A DNA stretch of 64,000 nucleotides from Mycetocola lacteus (GTDB lineage: Bacteria; Actinomycetota; Actinomycetes; Actinomycetales; Microbacteriaceae): positions 62,001 to 126,000 of the forward strand of contig NZ_RCUY01000015.1 of assembly GCF_003667575.1 (NCBI RefSeq), given 5' to 3'. Positions 41,088 through 49,051 of this stretch are shown here, one piece after another. The position numbers and the translations under genes are program-made. The notes beneath the pieces are model-generated. The model did no database searches and was not told the origin of the DNA. It saw only the letters and a list, made by a program, of their open reading frames with translations. Position 1 is the stretch's first letter, and each line of letters opens with the position of its first letter.

Positions 41088-42515
41088 ATGAGCACTCCCC
41101 TCACCAGCCGAGGCCCCGCCCTCGCGCCCCGGACCGCGAGCGTCACCGCGCTCATGGTCGCGCTGCTGGCCTCGTGTTTCGCGTTCCAGCTCAACGCCAG
41201 CATGCTCAGCCCCGCCCTGGTCACCATCGAGCATGAGCTCGGGGCCACCGGTGCGCAGGTGGCGCTGACCCAGACCGCCTTCTTCACCTCGGCCGCGCTG
41301 ACCACCCTGTTCCTCCCACGCCTGGGCGACCTGATCGGTCGTCGCAAGGTTCTGGTCTCGATGCTCATCGTGATGGCGCTGGGCTGCGTGATCGCCGCCC
41401 TGGCCACCAATATCCCGATGCTGCTGATCGGCCGCGTCATCCAGGGTGCCTCGGGTCCAGTGGTTCCGATGTGCCTGCTGATGCTGCGCTCCCAGGTGAC
41501 CGAACCCAAGAAGTACGGCACCCTGCTGGGTGTGGTGACCGCCGTCAACGGTGGTATCGCCGGAGTGGACGCGCTGGCCGGAGGCTGGCTGGCCGGCAAC
41601 TTCGGCTTCGCCTCGATCTTCTGGGTCATGGGTGCCGTCGCCCTGCTCGCCGCGATCTTCGTCCGCTTCATGGCCCCCGAGAGCCTCGGCGGAACCGCCG
41701 GCAAGATGGACTGGTGGGGCTCGGCCCTGCTGGTCATCTCGGTGGGTGCCGCGCTGATCATGATCAACGAGATCGGCAACCTGGCCGCCGCTAACTGGGC
41801 ACTCGTAGCAATCCTCGCCGTAGTGACCGCCGTGTCCTTCTGGCTGTTCTGGCGTCTGGAGAACCGCAGCGCCCACCCGCTGGTGGCCCCCGCTCAGCTC
41901 AAGCACCGCTCCACCTGGGCGCTGGCCAGCACCTCGCTGCTGACCCTCGCCGGTGTCTTCGCGGTGATGAACGGCATCCTGCCCGCGCTCGCCCAGGACA
42001 CCGAGGTCGGCCTCGGGCTCGGTGCCGGCGAGGTGGCCTGGTGGACACTGACCCCCTACGCCCTCGCGGGCCTACTGATGGGCCCGGTTTCGGGTCGCCT
42101 GGCCGCGAGCTTCGGCTACCTGCGCATGCTGCGCATCGGACTGAGCCTCACGGTGCTGGGCATCGTGGCGATGGTCTTCACCGTCGGCAGCGACATCCGC
42201 GTGATCATCCTGCTGCTCTCGATTGCGATCGGCATCAGCTACGCCGGTATCGGCAACATCATGATCAACGGCCTGGGCGTGGTGCTCTCCCCCAAGGAGG
42301 CCCCGGGCTCGCTGCCGGGCCTGAACACCGGTGCGATCAACCTCGGCGCGGGCGTCTCGTTCGCGGTGATCTACGCGGTCCAGACAGCATTCTCCGGCGG
42401 CGGAACCGCGGCCGGATACCAGGCGGCCATGGTGGCCGGGGCGATCCTGCTGGTGGGCGCACTGCTCATGTCGAGCCTGATTCCCCGCCCGACCAACGCC
42501 GAAATTTCCCGCTAG
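41088..42515 (+). CDS. MFS permease (DHA2-like, 14 TM), probable nucleoside/ribose transport
   Basis: 475 residues, about 14 hydrophobic helices. Seen: MFS motif A LPRLGDLIGRRKVLV (about 78-92), GRVIQGASGPVVPMCLLMLR (about 115-134, motif C-like region), and a central loop around 195-210. The DHA2 branch is best known for drug export, but position between the LacI gene and ribokinase, behind a LacI operator, suggests a carrier for nucleosides or ribose. Start ATG 41088 chosen; a GTG four codons upstream is in frame. Confidence 0.84.
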   Translation: MSTPLTSRGPALAPRTASVTALMVALLASCFAFQLNASMLSPALVTIEHELGATGAQVALTQTAFFTSAALTTLFLPRLGDLIGRRKVLVSMLIVMALGCVIAALATNIPMLLIGRVIQGASGPVVPMCLLMLRSQVTEPKKYGTLLGVVTAVNGGIAGVDALAGGWLAGNFGFASIFWVMGAVALLAAIFVRFMAPESLGGTAGKMDWWGSALLVISVGAALIMINEIGNLAAANWALVAILAVVTAVSFWLFWRLENRSAHPLVAPAQLKHRSTWALASTSLLTLAGVFAVMNGILPALAQDTEVGLGLGAGEVAWWTLTPYALAGLLMGPVSGRLAASFGYLRMLRIGLSLTVLGIVAMVFTVGSDIRVIILLLSIAIGISYAGIGNIMINGLGVVLSPKEAPGSLPGLNTGAINLGAGVSFAVIYAVQTAFSGGGTAAGYQAAMVAGAILLVGALLMSSLIPRPTNAEISR

Positions 42516-42548
42516 CCCGCGCTGGCACCCCAACCCCAAGGAATAGTT

Positions 42549-43514
42549 ATGACCCCCGCCCCCGGGACCATTATCGTTGTCGGCTCACTCAACCTGGATC
42601 TCTCGGTGCAGACCCCGCGTCTGCCCGGACCCGGCGAGACCGTGACCGGAAACGAGCTGCGCTTCTCCCCCGGGGGCAAGTCATCCAATCAGGCCGCGGC
42701 GGCCGCCCTGCTGGGCGGCACCGTGAGCTTGGTCGGCGCGGTGGGCGACGATGAGTTTGCCGACCGGGTGCTCTCCTCGGCGAATGCGTTTGGGGTGGAT
42801 ACCACCCAGGTCGAGCGGATCGCCGCCTGCGCGACCGGTGCCGCCCTGATCGCCGTAGACGCCGAGGGCGAAAACAACATCATCATCGCGCCGGGTGCCA
42901 ACGCCCAGCTTGCGGCGACCCATGTGGACGCGGTCCCGGATGCCCTGTGGGACGCAGCCTCGGTGCTGACACTAGCTCTGGAGGTTTCCCCGGAAACCGT
43001 GCTGGCCGCCGCCCGCCGGGCACGAGCTCACGACGTGCAGGTTGTGCTGAACCCGTCTCCGCTACGCGAGCTGGAGCCCGAGCTGCTGGAGCTGACCGAT
43101 CTGCTGGTCCTCAACGAGCACGAGTTGGCCGGGCTGATCGGGATCGATCCCGAGGCCCCCATCGCCGGCGCGCACGCGCTTGAGGCGCTGGGTGCGCTGG
43201 GGATTTCGCGCTGCGTGATCACCCTGGGACGCGCGGGTGCGCTGGTCCTTGATGCCACCGCGACGGCCGGCGAACAGGTCATGCCGATTCCGGCATATGT
43301 CGTGGACGCGGTGGATACCACGGGCTGCGGGGACGCCTTTACCGGTGCGCTGGCCCACGCCCTGGCCGGCGGTGCCACACTGATCGAGGCAACCAGGCTC
43401 GGCGCACTGGTCGGTGCGTTTGCGGCACGCGGGGCCGGAGCACAGGTCTCCTACCCGACCGCGGCGGCTCTCGAAGCCTTCGGCGCGGAGGCTCATACGG
43501 CACGCGCCGCCTAG
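42549..43514 (+). CDS. rbsK: ribokinase
   Basis: Phosphorylates ribose to ribose-5-phosphate. 321 residues of the PfkB family. Seen: VVGSLNLDLSVQTPRLPGPGE (about 8-28), GGKSSNQAAAAALLGG (PfkB signature 1, about 42-57), VLNEHELAGLIG, CVITLGRAGALVLD, and the catalytic/anion-hole DTTGCGDAFTGALAHAL (signature 2, about 257-273). AAGGA precedes the ATG. Second gene of the operon, 33 nt after the permease. Confidence 0.94.
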   Translation: MTPAPGTIIVVGSLNLDLSVQTPRLPGPGETVTGNELRFSPGGKSSNQAAAAALLGGTVSLVGAVGDDEFADRVLSSANAFGVDTTQVERIAACATGAALIAVDAEGENNIIIAPGANAQLAATHVDAVPDALWDAASVLTLALEVSPETVLAAARRARAHDVQVVLNPSPLRELEPELLELTDLLVLNEHELAGLIGIDPEAPIAGAHALEALGALGISRCVITLGRAGALVLDATATAGEQVMPIPAYVVDAVDTTGCGDAFTGALAHALAGGATLIEATRLGALVGAFAARGAGAQVSYPTAAALEAFGAEAHTARAA

Positions 43515-43583
43515 CGCGACCCAAATCGGCGATCCGATACTGCTGCCCTCGGCAACGACTCGGCGGTCGCTGGTCTTCGACTC

Positions 43584-43634
43584 GATACGACATCGGCCCG
43601 AACACACTTGGTGTGTTCGGGCCGATGTCGTATC
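43584..43634. terminator. 24-bp perfect hairpin between rbsK and the Dabb gene
   Basis: Arms 43584-43607 and 43611-43634 pair over 24 bp without mismatch around a 3-nt loop. It sits between convergent genes and should end both, though no U tract is present. Confidence 0.7.
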
Positions 43635-43640
43635 TACGGG

Positions 43641-43943
43641 TTAGACCGCGAAGTCGATCGAGGCGCGCTCGGTGACGCGGGGCTTGACGTACTCGACCAC
43701 CTTGAGGTGCTCGGGGTGGACCTGGTAGGCGGCGAGGGCTTCGGCGTCGTCCAGCTCGGATTCGAGGATGATGTCCCAGTTGTTCTCCGGGTACAGGGTG
43801 TTAGCGTGCACGCTCAGGGCACGCAGGCCCGGTACAACGCCCACGAGGGCTTCCAGGTTGGTGCGGATACCCTCGGCGTCTGCGGCGCGCGTAGCGGCGT
43901 CCTCGGCGGCGAGCTTCCAGGTGACAAAGTGGCGGACGGTCAT
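43641..43943 (-). CDS. Dabb-family (stress-responsive alpha/beta barrel) protein
   Basis: 100 residues from ATG 43943 (AAGGAG upstream); the 63-codon extension is rejected because it overlaps the glutaredoxin gene. Dabb pattern: VRHFVTWKL at the start, a helix DAEGIRTNLEALVGVVPGL, LSVHANTL, DIILESELDDAEALAAYQVHPEHLKVVEYVKP (Y..HP.H motif about 75-83), and a final ERASIDF strand. Small dimeric ferredoxin-like fold; function unknown in actinobacteria. Confidence 0.88.
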   Translation of the reverse strand: MTVRHFVTWKLAAEDAATRAADAEGIRTNLEALVGVVPGLRALSVHANTLYPENNWDIILESELDDAEALAAYQVHPEHLKVVEYVKPRVTERASIDFAV

Positions 43944-44004
43944 GATTCTCCTTGAGCCGGGCATCGCGGGGTGCGAAAGCGGAATTTCCCAGCGGATGCC
44001 GGGG

Positions 44005-44265
44005 CTACAGGGCGGCGTCGAGCGCGGCACGCAGTCGCGCCGCGTCCACTCGCCAGTAGGTGTGCTGCTTACCATCAACAAGCAGCACGGGGATTTCTTC
44101 CCAGTGTCGGTCGTGGAGCTCGGAATCGTCAAGAATCGAGAGTTCTTCCAACGTAATGTCGGCCCGGTCGGCGTACTCGCCCATCACCTGGGTGACGGTG
44201 TCCTTGGCGTCTTCGCACAGGTGGCAGCCGGGTTTTCCAATCAGGGTCAGCGCGATCGAAGTCAT
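44005..44265 (-). CDS. glutaredoxin-family thiol protein
   Basis: 86 residues. Thioredoxin-fold with redox site GKPGCHLCEDA (Cys 14 and 17), Glu-Ile-Pro cis-proline in EEIPVLLVDGK (about 60-70) and a C-terminal helix RLRAALDAAL. Matches the DUF836/glutaredoxin-like group with CxxC. A TAGGGT box 6 nt upstream of ATG suggests leaderless expression. Electron partner unknown; it could use mycothiol. Confidence 0.88.
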   Translation of the reverse strand: MTSIALTLIGKPGCHLCEDAKDTVTQVMGEYADRADITLEELSILDDSELHDRHWEEIPVLLVDGKQHTYWRVDAARLRAALDAAL

Positions 44266-44271
44266 GTTTCC

Positions 44272-44277
44272 ACCCTA
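44272..44277 (-). promoter_or_regulatory. -10 box of the glutaredoxin gene, leaderless
   Basis: TAGGGT on the minus strand, 6 nt before the ATG at 44265. Confidence 0.5.
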
Positions 44278-44365
44278 TCTTCGCTGGGAATAAACATCAT
44301 TCATTTACCAAAAAAGCATGCGCTGCCGACGCTAATCAGGCTCCAAGTAATTAGGCATGACCAAC

Positions 44366-45328
44366 CTAGAACATGGTCACGTTCCCGTCTGTAGCTGGTG
44401 TCATTTTCACCAGCCTGTAAATCTTCCGTTCAGTCGGATTCTTGCCGCCCCCTGTCACCGTTAGAACTTCAAAAACGGCTCGCACTGGGCTGTTGGAAGC
44501 TGCGGCGGCAGCGACTGATTCGAACAACTCCGGATCAGGCACGGCCGCCTCGAAAGAACTATGTGAGTCCGTCGAAAACCACAATGACTCGCGAGAACGG
44601 CGATGTCCGTCGATCACCCCTATCAACTCAGTCTTTGATTCTGTCTCTACCCGCTCAGTGAGAACGGCGAGCAGACGAGCAGCACCTGCCGAAGTCACGC
44701 TGACGTCACTAAATCCATCGACCGAGCGTAACTGCCCTTCGATATCCCAATTCTGTGAGCCAATCACCTCTGCAGCTCGACGAAGCGCGATGTGAGCTTT
44801 AGCCGGCAACAACGCCGTAAGCCCAGACAAGACGTCGTCTGCCTGCGCTGTCTCGGAAGCCTTTTCAGACCGAGCTAATACTCGTGCAATCATGTCTAGC
44901 GAACGAGAATCGGCAGTTGGGGTTCGAGTAACTTGTTCAGACTGAACGCCATTTTCAGCGGGCGCAGGCACCTTCAGTACGAGATGCACAGACCCTGGAG
45001 CCGGTGCCAAAATGCGTAGTGTTGACTTTCGCCGCTCACGTCCTAAGGCTTGTTTCGCAACCTCTTTACAAGCATCTGAGATTGCACGAATAAAGTTGGC
45101 AAATGGCTCTGCATCTGTTTCGTGGCCAAAGACGGAGCCTCCTTCAAGATGTAGATCAAGCTCAGACTGTGACTTGTTTTTAAGTGAAAAAAGCGCTTTG
45201 GTCAACGTCTCGTTATCCTGCGCTAAAGCTTCGAGTGAACGCCTCGCCATACGGCTCGCAAAGTCATCGCTTTCTGCATCTAGCCAGGCTCGCCGGAAGG
45301 ATTCCACTGCTTCAGGTGCGATAGTCAA
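44366..45328 (-). CDS. unrecognised 320-residue protein paired with a nucleotidyltransferase
   Basis: No family recognised. Predicted: an N-terminal helical segment (about 1-60; RRAWLDAESDDFASRMARRSLEAL), a strand STLRILAPAP with GSVHLVLKVPAP (about 125-145), a helical middle (about 160-215) and a beta-rich C-terminal region (AARLLAVLTERV, TELIGVIDGHRRSRESLWF, ending RKIYRLVKM). No signal peptide or membrane helix. Start TTG 45328 has GGAGG and overlaps the stop of the nucleotidyltransferase gene (TTTGA), so the two are translationally coupled. Base composition is clearly less GC-rich than in neighbouring genes, suggesting acquisition. It could be the partner or effector half of a toxin-antitoxin or defence pair. 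Confidence 0.75.
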   Translation of the reverse strand: MTIAPEAVESFRRAWLDAESDDFASRMARRSLEALAQDNETLTKALFSLKNKSQSELDLHLEGGSVFGHETDAEPFANFIRAISDACKEVAKQALGRERRKSTLRILAPAPGSVHLVLKVPAPAENGVQSEQVTRTPTADSRSLDMIARVLARSEKASETAQADDVLSGLTALLPAKAHIALRRAAEVIGSQNWDIEGQLRSVDGFSDVSVTSAGAARLLAVLTERVETESKTELIGVIDGHRRSRESLWFSTDSHSSFEAAVPDPELFESVAAAAASNSPVRAVFEVLTVTGGGKNPTERKIYRLVKMTPATDGNVTMF

Positions 45329-45816
45329 AGGACCACCTCCAAATAACCCTTCTTGCGGCCGATGATCTGTTTTCGATCCTGGTCCAGGACCTCTGCCCAC
45401 AATTCTTTCCAATAGACAGTGTCACCGACATCTCCGCGAAAACACACGAACGCATCTACCAAACCAGACATCGGTTGAACTCTGGGACCAGAAGTATCAG
45501 TCAGAAGCTGTTCAAAGCGACCCTGTTCCGACTCGGAAAGCGCGTTAACATCCACAGATTTGACCAGAATCATAACATCTACGTCTGACGGTGCAGCCCA
45601 GGTCTTATGAGTAACAAATCCGCCATTGATCCAGAAACGGGCTCCTGGCAACAGGTCGCGGACAAGCGCAATCCAAAGTTTGAAAGCTTCAAATACCCTC
45701 TGACGTTCGTCCGGAAAAGGAGCCTCTTTTACGAAGCGGTCCTCGATTTCGCTCAGATCGGTGCGATAGATTCCTGCGGGCAGGTACCACTCTCCATCAG
45801 GTATCAGTGGGATCAT
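45325..45816 (-). CDS. DUF6932-like nucleotidyltransferase-fold protein
   Basis: 163 residues. The minimal nucleotidyltransferase motif is visible: FWINGGFVTHKTWAAPSDVDVMI (GG at about 66-67, Asp-x-Asp at about 79-81), with flanking IPDGEWYLPAGIYRTDLSEIEDRF at the start. This matches the DUF6932 group of MNT-like proteins, often found beside uncharacterised partners in variable DNA. ATG follows GGAG at 8 nt. Less GC-rich than its neighbours. What it would nucleotidylate (tRNA, protein or a small molecule) is unknown; it may lack activity and act as an antidote. Confidence 0.75.
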   Translation of the reverse strand: MIPLIPDGEWYLPAGIYRTDLSEIEDRFVKEAPFPDERQRVFEAFKLWIALVRDLLPGARFWINGGFVTHKTWAAPSDVDVMILVKSVDVNALSESEQGRFEQLLTDTSGPRVQPMSGLVDAFVCFRGDVGDTVYWKELWAEVLDQDRKQIIGRKKGYLEVVL

Positions 45817-46086
45817 TTCTGCAGCTCCATGAACGCGAGCATATAGTTTTACGACAGTTTGCCTGAACGAAAACCCGCGATTGCCCCCGGATTGGGGAGA
45901 TTGCTAGACGCACCAGTCATCCGTCCGCAATACCACAAGAACTACCATCTTGCGTCTATAAGCCACAATCTAATGATGTTTCCAGCAGTATTCGACAGCG
46001 AAAGACGACTCCCACATACTCGCTTCATACCGCTTTAACGCCAAAAAGCGCCTTCCCGAAGGAGGGCGCTTACTGGCGCGTTGCGT
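45817..46086. other. AT-richer intergenic stretch upstream of the island
   Basis: About 270 bp without a supported gene. It carries the probable promoter of the two-gene island (TATATG near 45840 on the minus strand, TTCAGG about 16 nt upstream) and the bS22 terminator at its far end. No integrase, direct-repeat boundary or tRNA end was found. Confidence 0.4.
46046..46071 (-). terminator. terminator of the bS22 gene
   Basis: AAGCGCC pairs with GGCGCTT around a C/G-rich loop with a possible inner stem; T5 follows on the minus strand. Confidence 0.75.
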
Positions 46087-46185
46087 CTACTTCTTGTTGC
46101 GGCGCTGGTGACGAGTCTTACGAAGCAGCTTGCGGTGCTTCTTCTTCGACATACGCTTGCGGCGCTTCTTGATAACAGAACCCAT
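46087..46185 (-). CDS. bS22-type / AURKAIP1-COX24-domain ribosomal microprotein
   Basis: 32-residue, extremely basic protein: starts [18 protein letters not shown] and ends RHQRRNKK. This matches the actinobacterial 30S-associated small protein (AURKAIP1/COX24 domain, bS22 in mycobacteria), normally 32-33 residues long. Own terminator downstream. GC content and codon choice are typical of the host, in contrast to the adjacent island. Confidence 0.9.
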   Translation of the reverse strand: MGSVIKKRRKRMSKKKHRKLLRKTRHQRRNKK

Positions 46186-46297
46186 GTAGGACCTCACATA
46201 AAGATTGGGCAGAGGACGCGAGAGCCACGGCCAGCTTAAAAATACCTCCGGTTAGTGTACCCGATTCTGGGGCGACGCGCGCACGCGCCGGTTTTCA

Positions 46298-46750
46298 CTA
46301 GGAGTCGGAGCCCTTATTTCCGCCGAGTTTCTTGACCACGGCCTGGACCGCGGACTCCACTCGATGGGTTCCGGCGGCTGCCGCCTGACCGATTGCATCG
46401 GCCACCTGGCGGGCCTGCGCGGGCAGGCTGGCGGCCAGGGTCAGGACGTCTTCGGTGACGGCTTCGCCGCCGAGCAGCGGCAGCAGCCAGTCCTCGACGT
46501 CTTCCAGGGGATCGGGCGAGAGCCGGTAGAACCGGTGCTGTCCCTCTTCACGCACGGTCACCAGGTTGGCCTCGCGCAGCACCTTGAGGTGCTTGGAAAC
46601 CGTGGGCTGGCTCAGCCCCAGCGCGGTCACGATTTCGGACACGCTGGTGCCCTGCTCACCCGTGCCGATCTCGGCCTGGCTGCGCTGGTGCAGGAGGTTG
46701 AGAATATCGCGCCGGGTGGCGTCCGCGATCACGTCGAAAATGTCTGCCAT
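46298..46750 (-). CDS. ArsR-family HTH regulator
   Basis: 150 residues. Winged-helix domain about 1-90: DVIADATRRDILNLL, then TSVSEIVTALGLSQPTVSKHLKVLREANLV and the wing VREEGQHRFYRLSP. No cysteine is present, so it is not a thiolate metal sensor of the classical ArsR/SmtB kind. The C-terminal third (about 100-150) is a long Ala-rich helix. Divergent from trkH with a gap of about 100 bp, so potassium-transport control is possible but unproven. Confidence 0.88.
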   Translation of the reverse strand: MADIFDVIADATRRDILNLLHQRSQAEIGTGEQGTSVSEIVTALGLSQPTVSKHLKVLREANLVTVREEGQHRFYRLSPDPLEDVEDWLLPLLGGEAVTEDVLTLAASLPAQARQVADAIGQAAAAGTHRVESAVQAVVKKLGGNKGSDS

Positions 46751-46847
46751 GTCCCCAGGCTACTCAGTCCGGGGACGGGATACCATGACTACCACCCGGC
46801 TTTGCATGAATCCGGGTCCGTATTTTTTTGAACGTGGGGAGGAAATC

Positions 46848-48266
46848 GTGGCGCAACGCCCAACTGTGAGTGGCTTTGGCCGGCTCAAGGAGGCGTGGAA
46901 TACCGCGATTGGACACTCCCCTTCTCGCTTCGCGATCGGCGTCTTTACGCTGCTGATTTTGCTGTTCACGCTGCTATTTTCGCTGCCGATTGCCTCGGCT
47001 TCGGGCACGGTAACCCCGCTTGCGGATGCGCTGTTCACGGCCGTCTCGGTGATCTGTGTCACCGGCTTGTCCACCGTGGATATGTCCACCCACTGGTCGG
47101 CCGCCGGAAATGTATTTGTTTATGTCGGAGTGCAGATCGGCGCGGTCGGCGTGTTGACCCTGGCCTCGATCCTGGGCATGATCATCTCCCGCAAGCTCGG
47201 TCTGCGAGCCAAGTTGATCGCCGCCGGGGACACCAACCCGATGCGTATGCACCATGGCCCGGTGGCCGAGGGGCAGGCGATCCGGCTGGGTGAAATTGGT
47301 AGCCTGCTGCTCACCGTGGCCACCAGCCTGATCGTGATTGAGGGTGCGGTGGCGCTGCTGCTGTTCCCCCGCATGCTGATTGACGGGGTGGATCCGGGCA
47401 CCGCGGCCTGGCAGAGCTTCTACTATTCGGCGATGGCGTTTACCAATACCGGGTTCACCCCCAATGCGGCGGGGCTGGGCAGCTTCAGTAACGACTACTT
47501 CTTCCTCGGCATCCTGGCGGTCGGGGTGTTCCTTGGGGCGCTGGGTTTCCCGGTGATCTTTGCGCTGCGCAAGAACCTCTTCCACCCGCGTAAGCTCCCG
47601 CTGCACGCCAAGCTCACCATCGTGACCACGCTGATTCTGGTGGTGGCCGGGGCGATCGTGTTTACGGTCCTGGAATTTGATAACCGGAAAACCCTCGGCG
47701 GGATGAACGCGGGTGATACCGCGTTCCAATCGTTTTTCCTGTCGGTGATGACCAGGTCGGGCGGATTCAACGCCATCGAGATCGGGGATCTGAACGGCTC
47801 CAGCAAGCTGGTCGCCTCGATGCTGATGTTTATCGGTGGCGGCTCGGCCTCCACCGCCGGCGGCATCAAGGTCACGACCCTGGCGGTGCTGTTCCTGGCA
47901 GCCTGGGCCGAAGCCAAGGGAAACCCGGACATGGAGGCCTTCGGCCGCCGGATCCCCCAGGATGTGGTGCGGGTGGCGCTCTCGGTGGTGTTCTGGGGTG
48001 CGGCGATCGTGGCGATTGCCACGATCATCCTAATCCAGATGACCAAGGATCCCCTGGAAAACGTGCTCTTTGACGTGGTCTCGGCCTTCGGCACGGTGGG
48101 GCTCTCGACCGGCCTAACCGAAACCCTGGACGATCCGGGGAAGTACGTGCTCGCGGTGACCATGCTGCTCGGACGGGTGGGAACGGTGACCCTCGCCGCA
48201 GCGGTTGCGGCCTCGACAAGCTCTAAACTCTATAGGCGCCCCGAAGAGCGCCCGATCGTGGGCTAG
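46848..48266 (+). CDS. TrkH/KtrB-family potassium uptake channel subunit
   Basis: 472 residues from GTG 46848, chosen for GGGGAGG at 5-nt spacing; the frame is open further upstream. Four membrane-pore-membrane repeats, each with a selectivity-filter-like glycine: VICVTGLSTVDM, AFTNTGFTPNAAG, TRSGGFNAIE, and AFGTVGLSTGLT. The intramembrane loop region FIGGGSASTAGGIKVTT is also seen. Forms a K+ channel gated by the TrkA-type protein encoded 25 nt downstream. Confidence 0.94.
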   Translation: MAQRPTVSGFGRLKEAWNTAIGHSPSRFAIGVFTLLILLFTLLFSLPIASASGTVTPLADALFTAVSVICVTGLSTVDMSTHWSAAGNVFVYVGVQIGAVGVLTLASILGMIISRKLGLRAKLIAAGDTNPMRMHHGPVAEGQAIRLGEIGSLLLTVATSLIVIEGAVALLLFPRMLIDGVDPGTAAWQSFYYSAMAFTNTGFTPNAAGLGSFSNDYFFLGILAVGVFLGALGFPVIFALRKNLFHPRKLPLHAKLTIVTTLILVVAGAIVFTVLEFDNRKTLGGMNAGDTAFQSFFLSVMTRSGGFNAIEIGDLNGSSKLVASMLMFIGGGSASTAGGIKVTTLAVLFLAAWAEAKGNPDMEAFGRRIPQDVVRVALSVVFWGAAIVAIATIILIQMTKDPLENVLFDVVSAFGTVGLSTGLTETLDDPGKYVLAVTMLLGRVGTVTLAAAVAASTSSKLYRRPEERPIVG

Positions 48267-48290
48267 GGCCCCGAAAGGACAGGTGACACC

Positions 48291-48962
48291 ATGGTTGATC
48301 GAATCAAGCACGACGCTCCGGTACTCGTGATCGGTCTCGGCCGGTTTGGGGCCGCGTGTGCCGGGGAGCTGGACCGTCTGGACCGCGAGGTCCTGGCGAT
48401 CGATACCGACATGGAGCTGGTGCAGAAGTGGTCGGATCGGGTGACGCATACGGTCCAGGCCGACGCCCGCAACATCGAGGCGCTCAAGCAGATCGGCGCG
48501 CAGGACTTCTCCATCGCCGTGGTTGCCGTGGGCTCCTCGATCGAGGCGAGTGTACTGATCACCGCAAACCTGGTGGACCTCAAGGTGCCGCAGATCTGGG
48601 CGAAGGCCGTCTCGCAGTCGCACGGCAAGATCCTGGCCCGGGTGGGCGCAAACCACGTGATCTATCCCGAGGCCGAGGCCGGGGAGCGCACCGCGCACCT
48701 GGTGAGCGGACGGATGCTCGACTTCATTCAGTTCGATGACGACTTTGCGCTGGTCAAGATGTATCCGCCCAAGCCCATCCGCGGGATGAGCCTGGACGAG
48801 TCGGGCGTGCGTACCAAGTACAACATCACGGTGGTCGGGGTGAAGTCTCCGGGTAAGCCGTTCACCTATGCGACCGCCAACACCGTGGTATCCAACCACG
48901 ACCTGGTCATCGTGTCGGGGACCTCGGCGGATATCGAACGCTTCGCGGCGCTGGGTTCCTAG
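48291..48962 (+). CDS. TrkA/KtrA-family potassium channel regulator
   Basis: 223 residues. RCK-N Rossmann domain (about 7-130): VLVIGLGRFGAACAGELDRL, VLAIDTDMELVQKW, TVQADARNIEALKQIGAQDF; then RCK-C (about 140-223) with PIRGMSLDESGVRTKYNITVVGVKSPG. Binds nucleotides (ATP/ADP or NAD(H)) and gates TrkH/KtrB. ATG preceded by AAGGACAGGTG. Confidence 0.94.
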   Translation: MVDRIKHDAPVLVIGLGRFGAACAGELDRLDREVLAIDTDMELVQKWSDRVTHTVQADARNIEALKQIGAQDFSIAVVAVGSSIEASVLITANLVDLKVPQIWAKAVSQSHGKILARVGANHVIYPEAEAGERTAHLVSGRMLDFIQFDDDFALVKMYPPKPIRGMSLDESGVRTKYNITVVGVKSPGKPFTYATANTVVSNHDLVIVSGTSADIERFAALGS

Positions 48963-49051
48963 CCGGGCGCACGTCCCCCACATTGCGATGCGTGACGTTG
49001 CATGACGTCCGCCCTAGACGCACCGGGGTGACAGCGCGCATCCTGAGATGC

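Noticed and set aside
45817..46086. Attachment site or integrase scar of a mobile element
   Set aside because: No direct-repeat boundary, tRNA end or recombinase was found near the nucleotidyltransferase pair.
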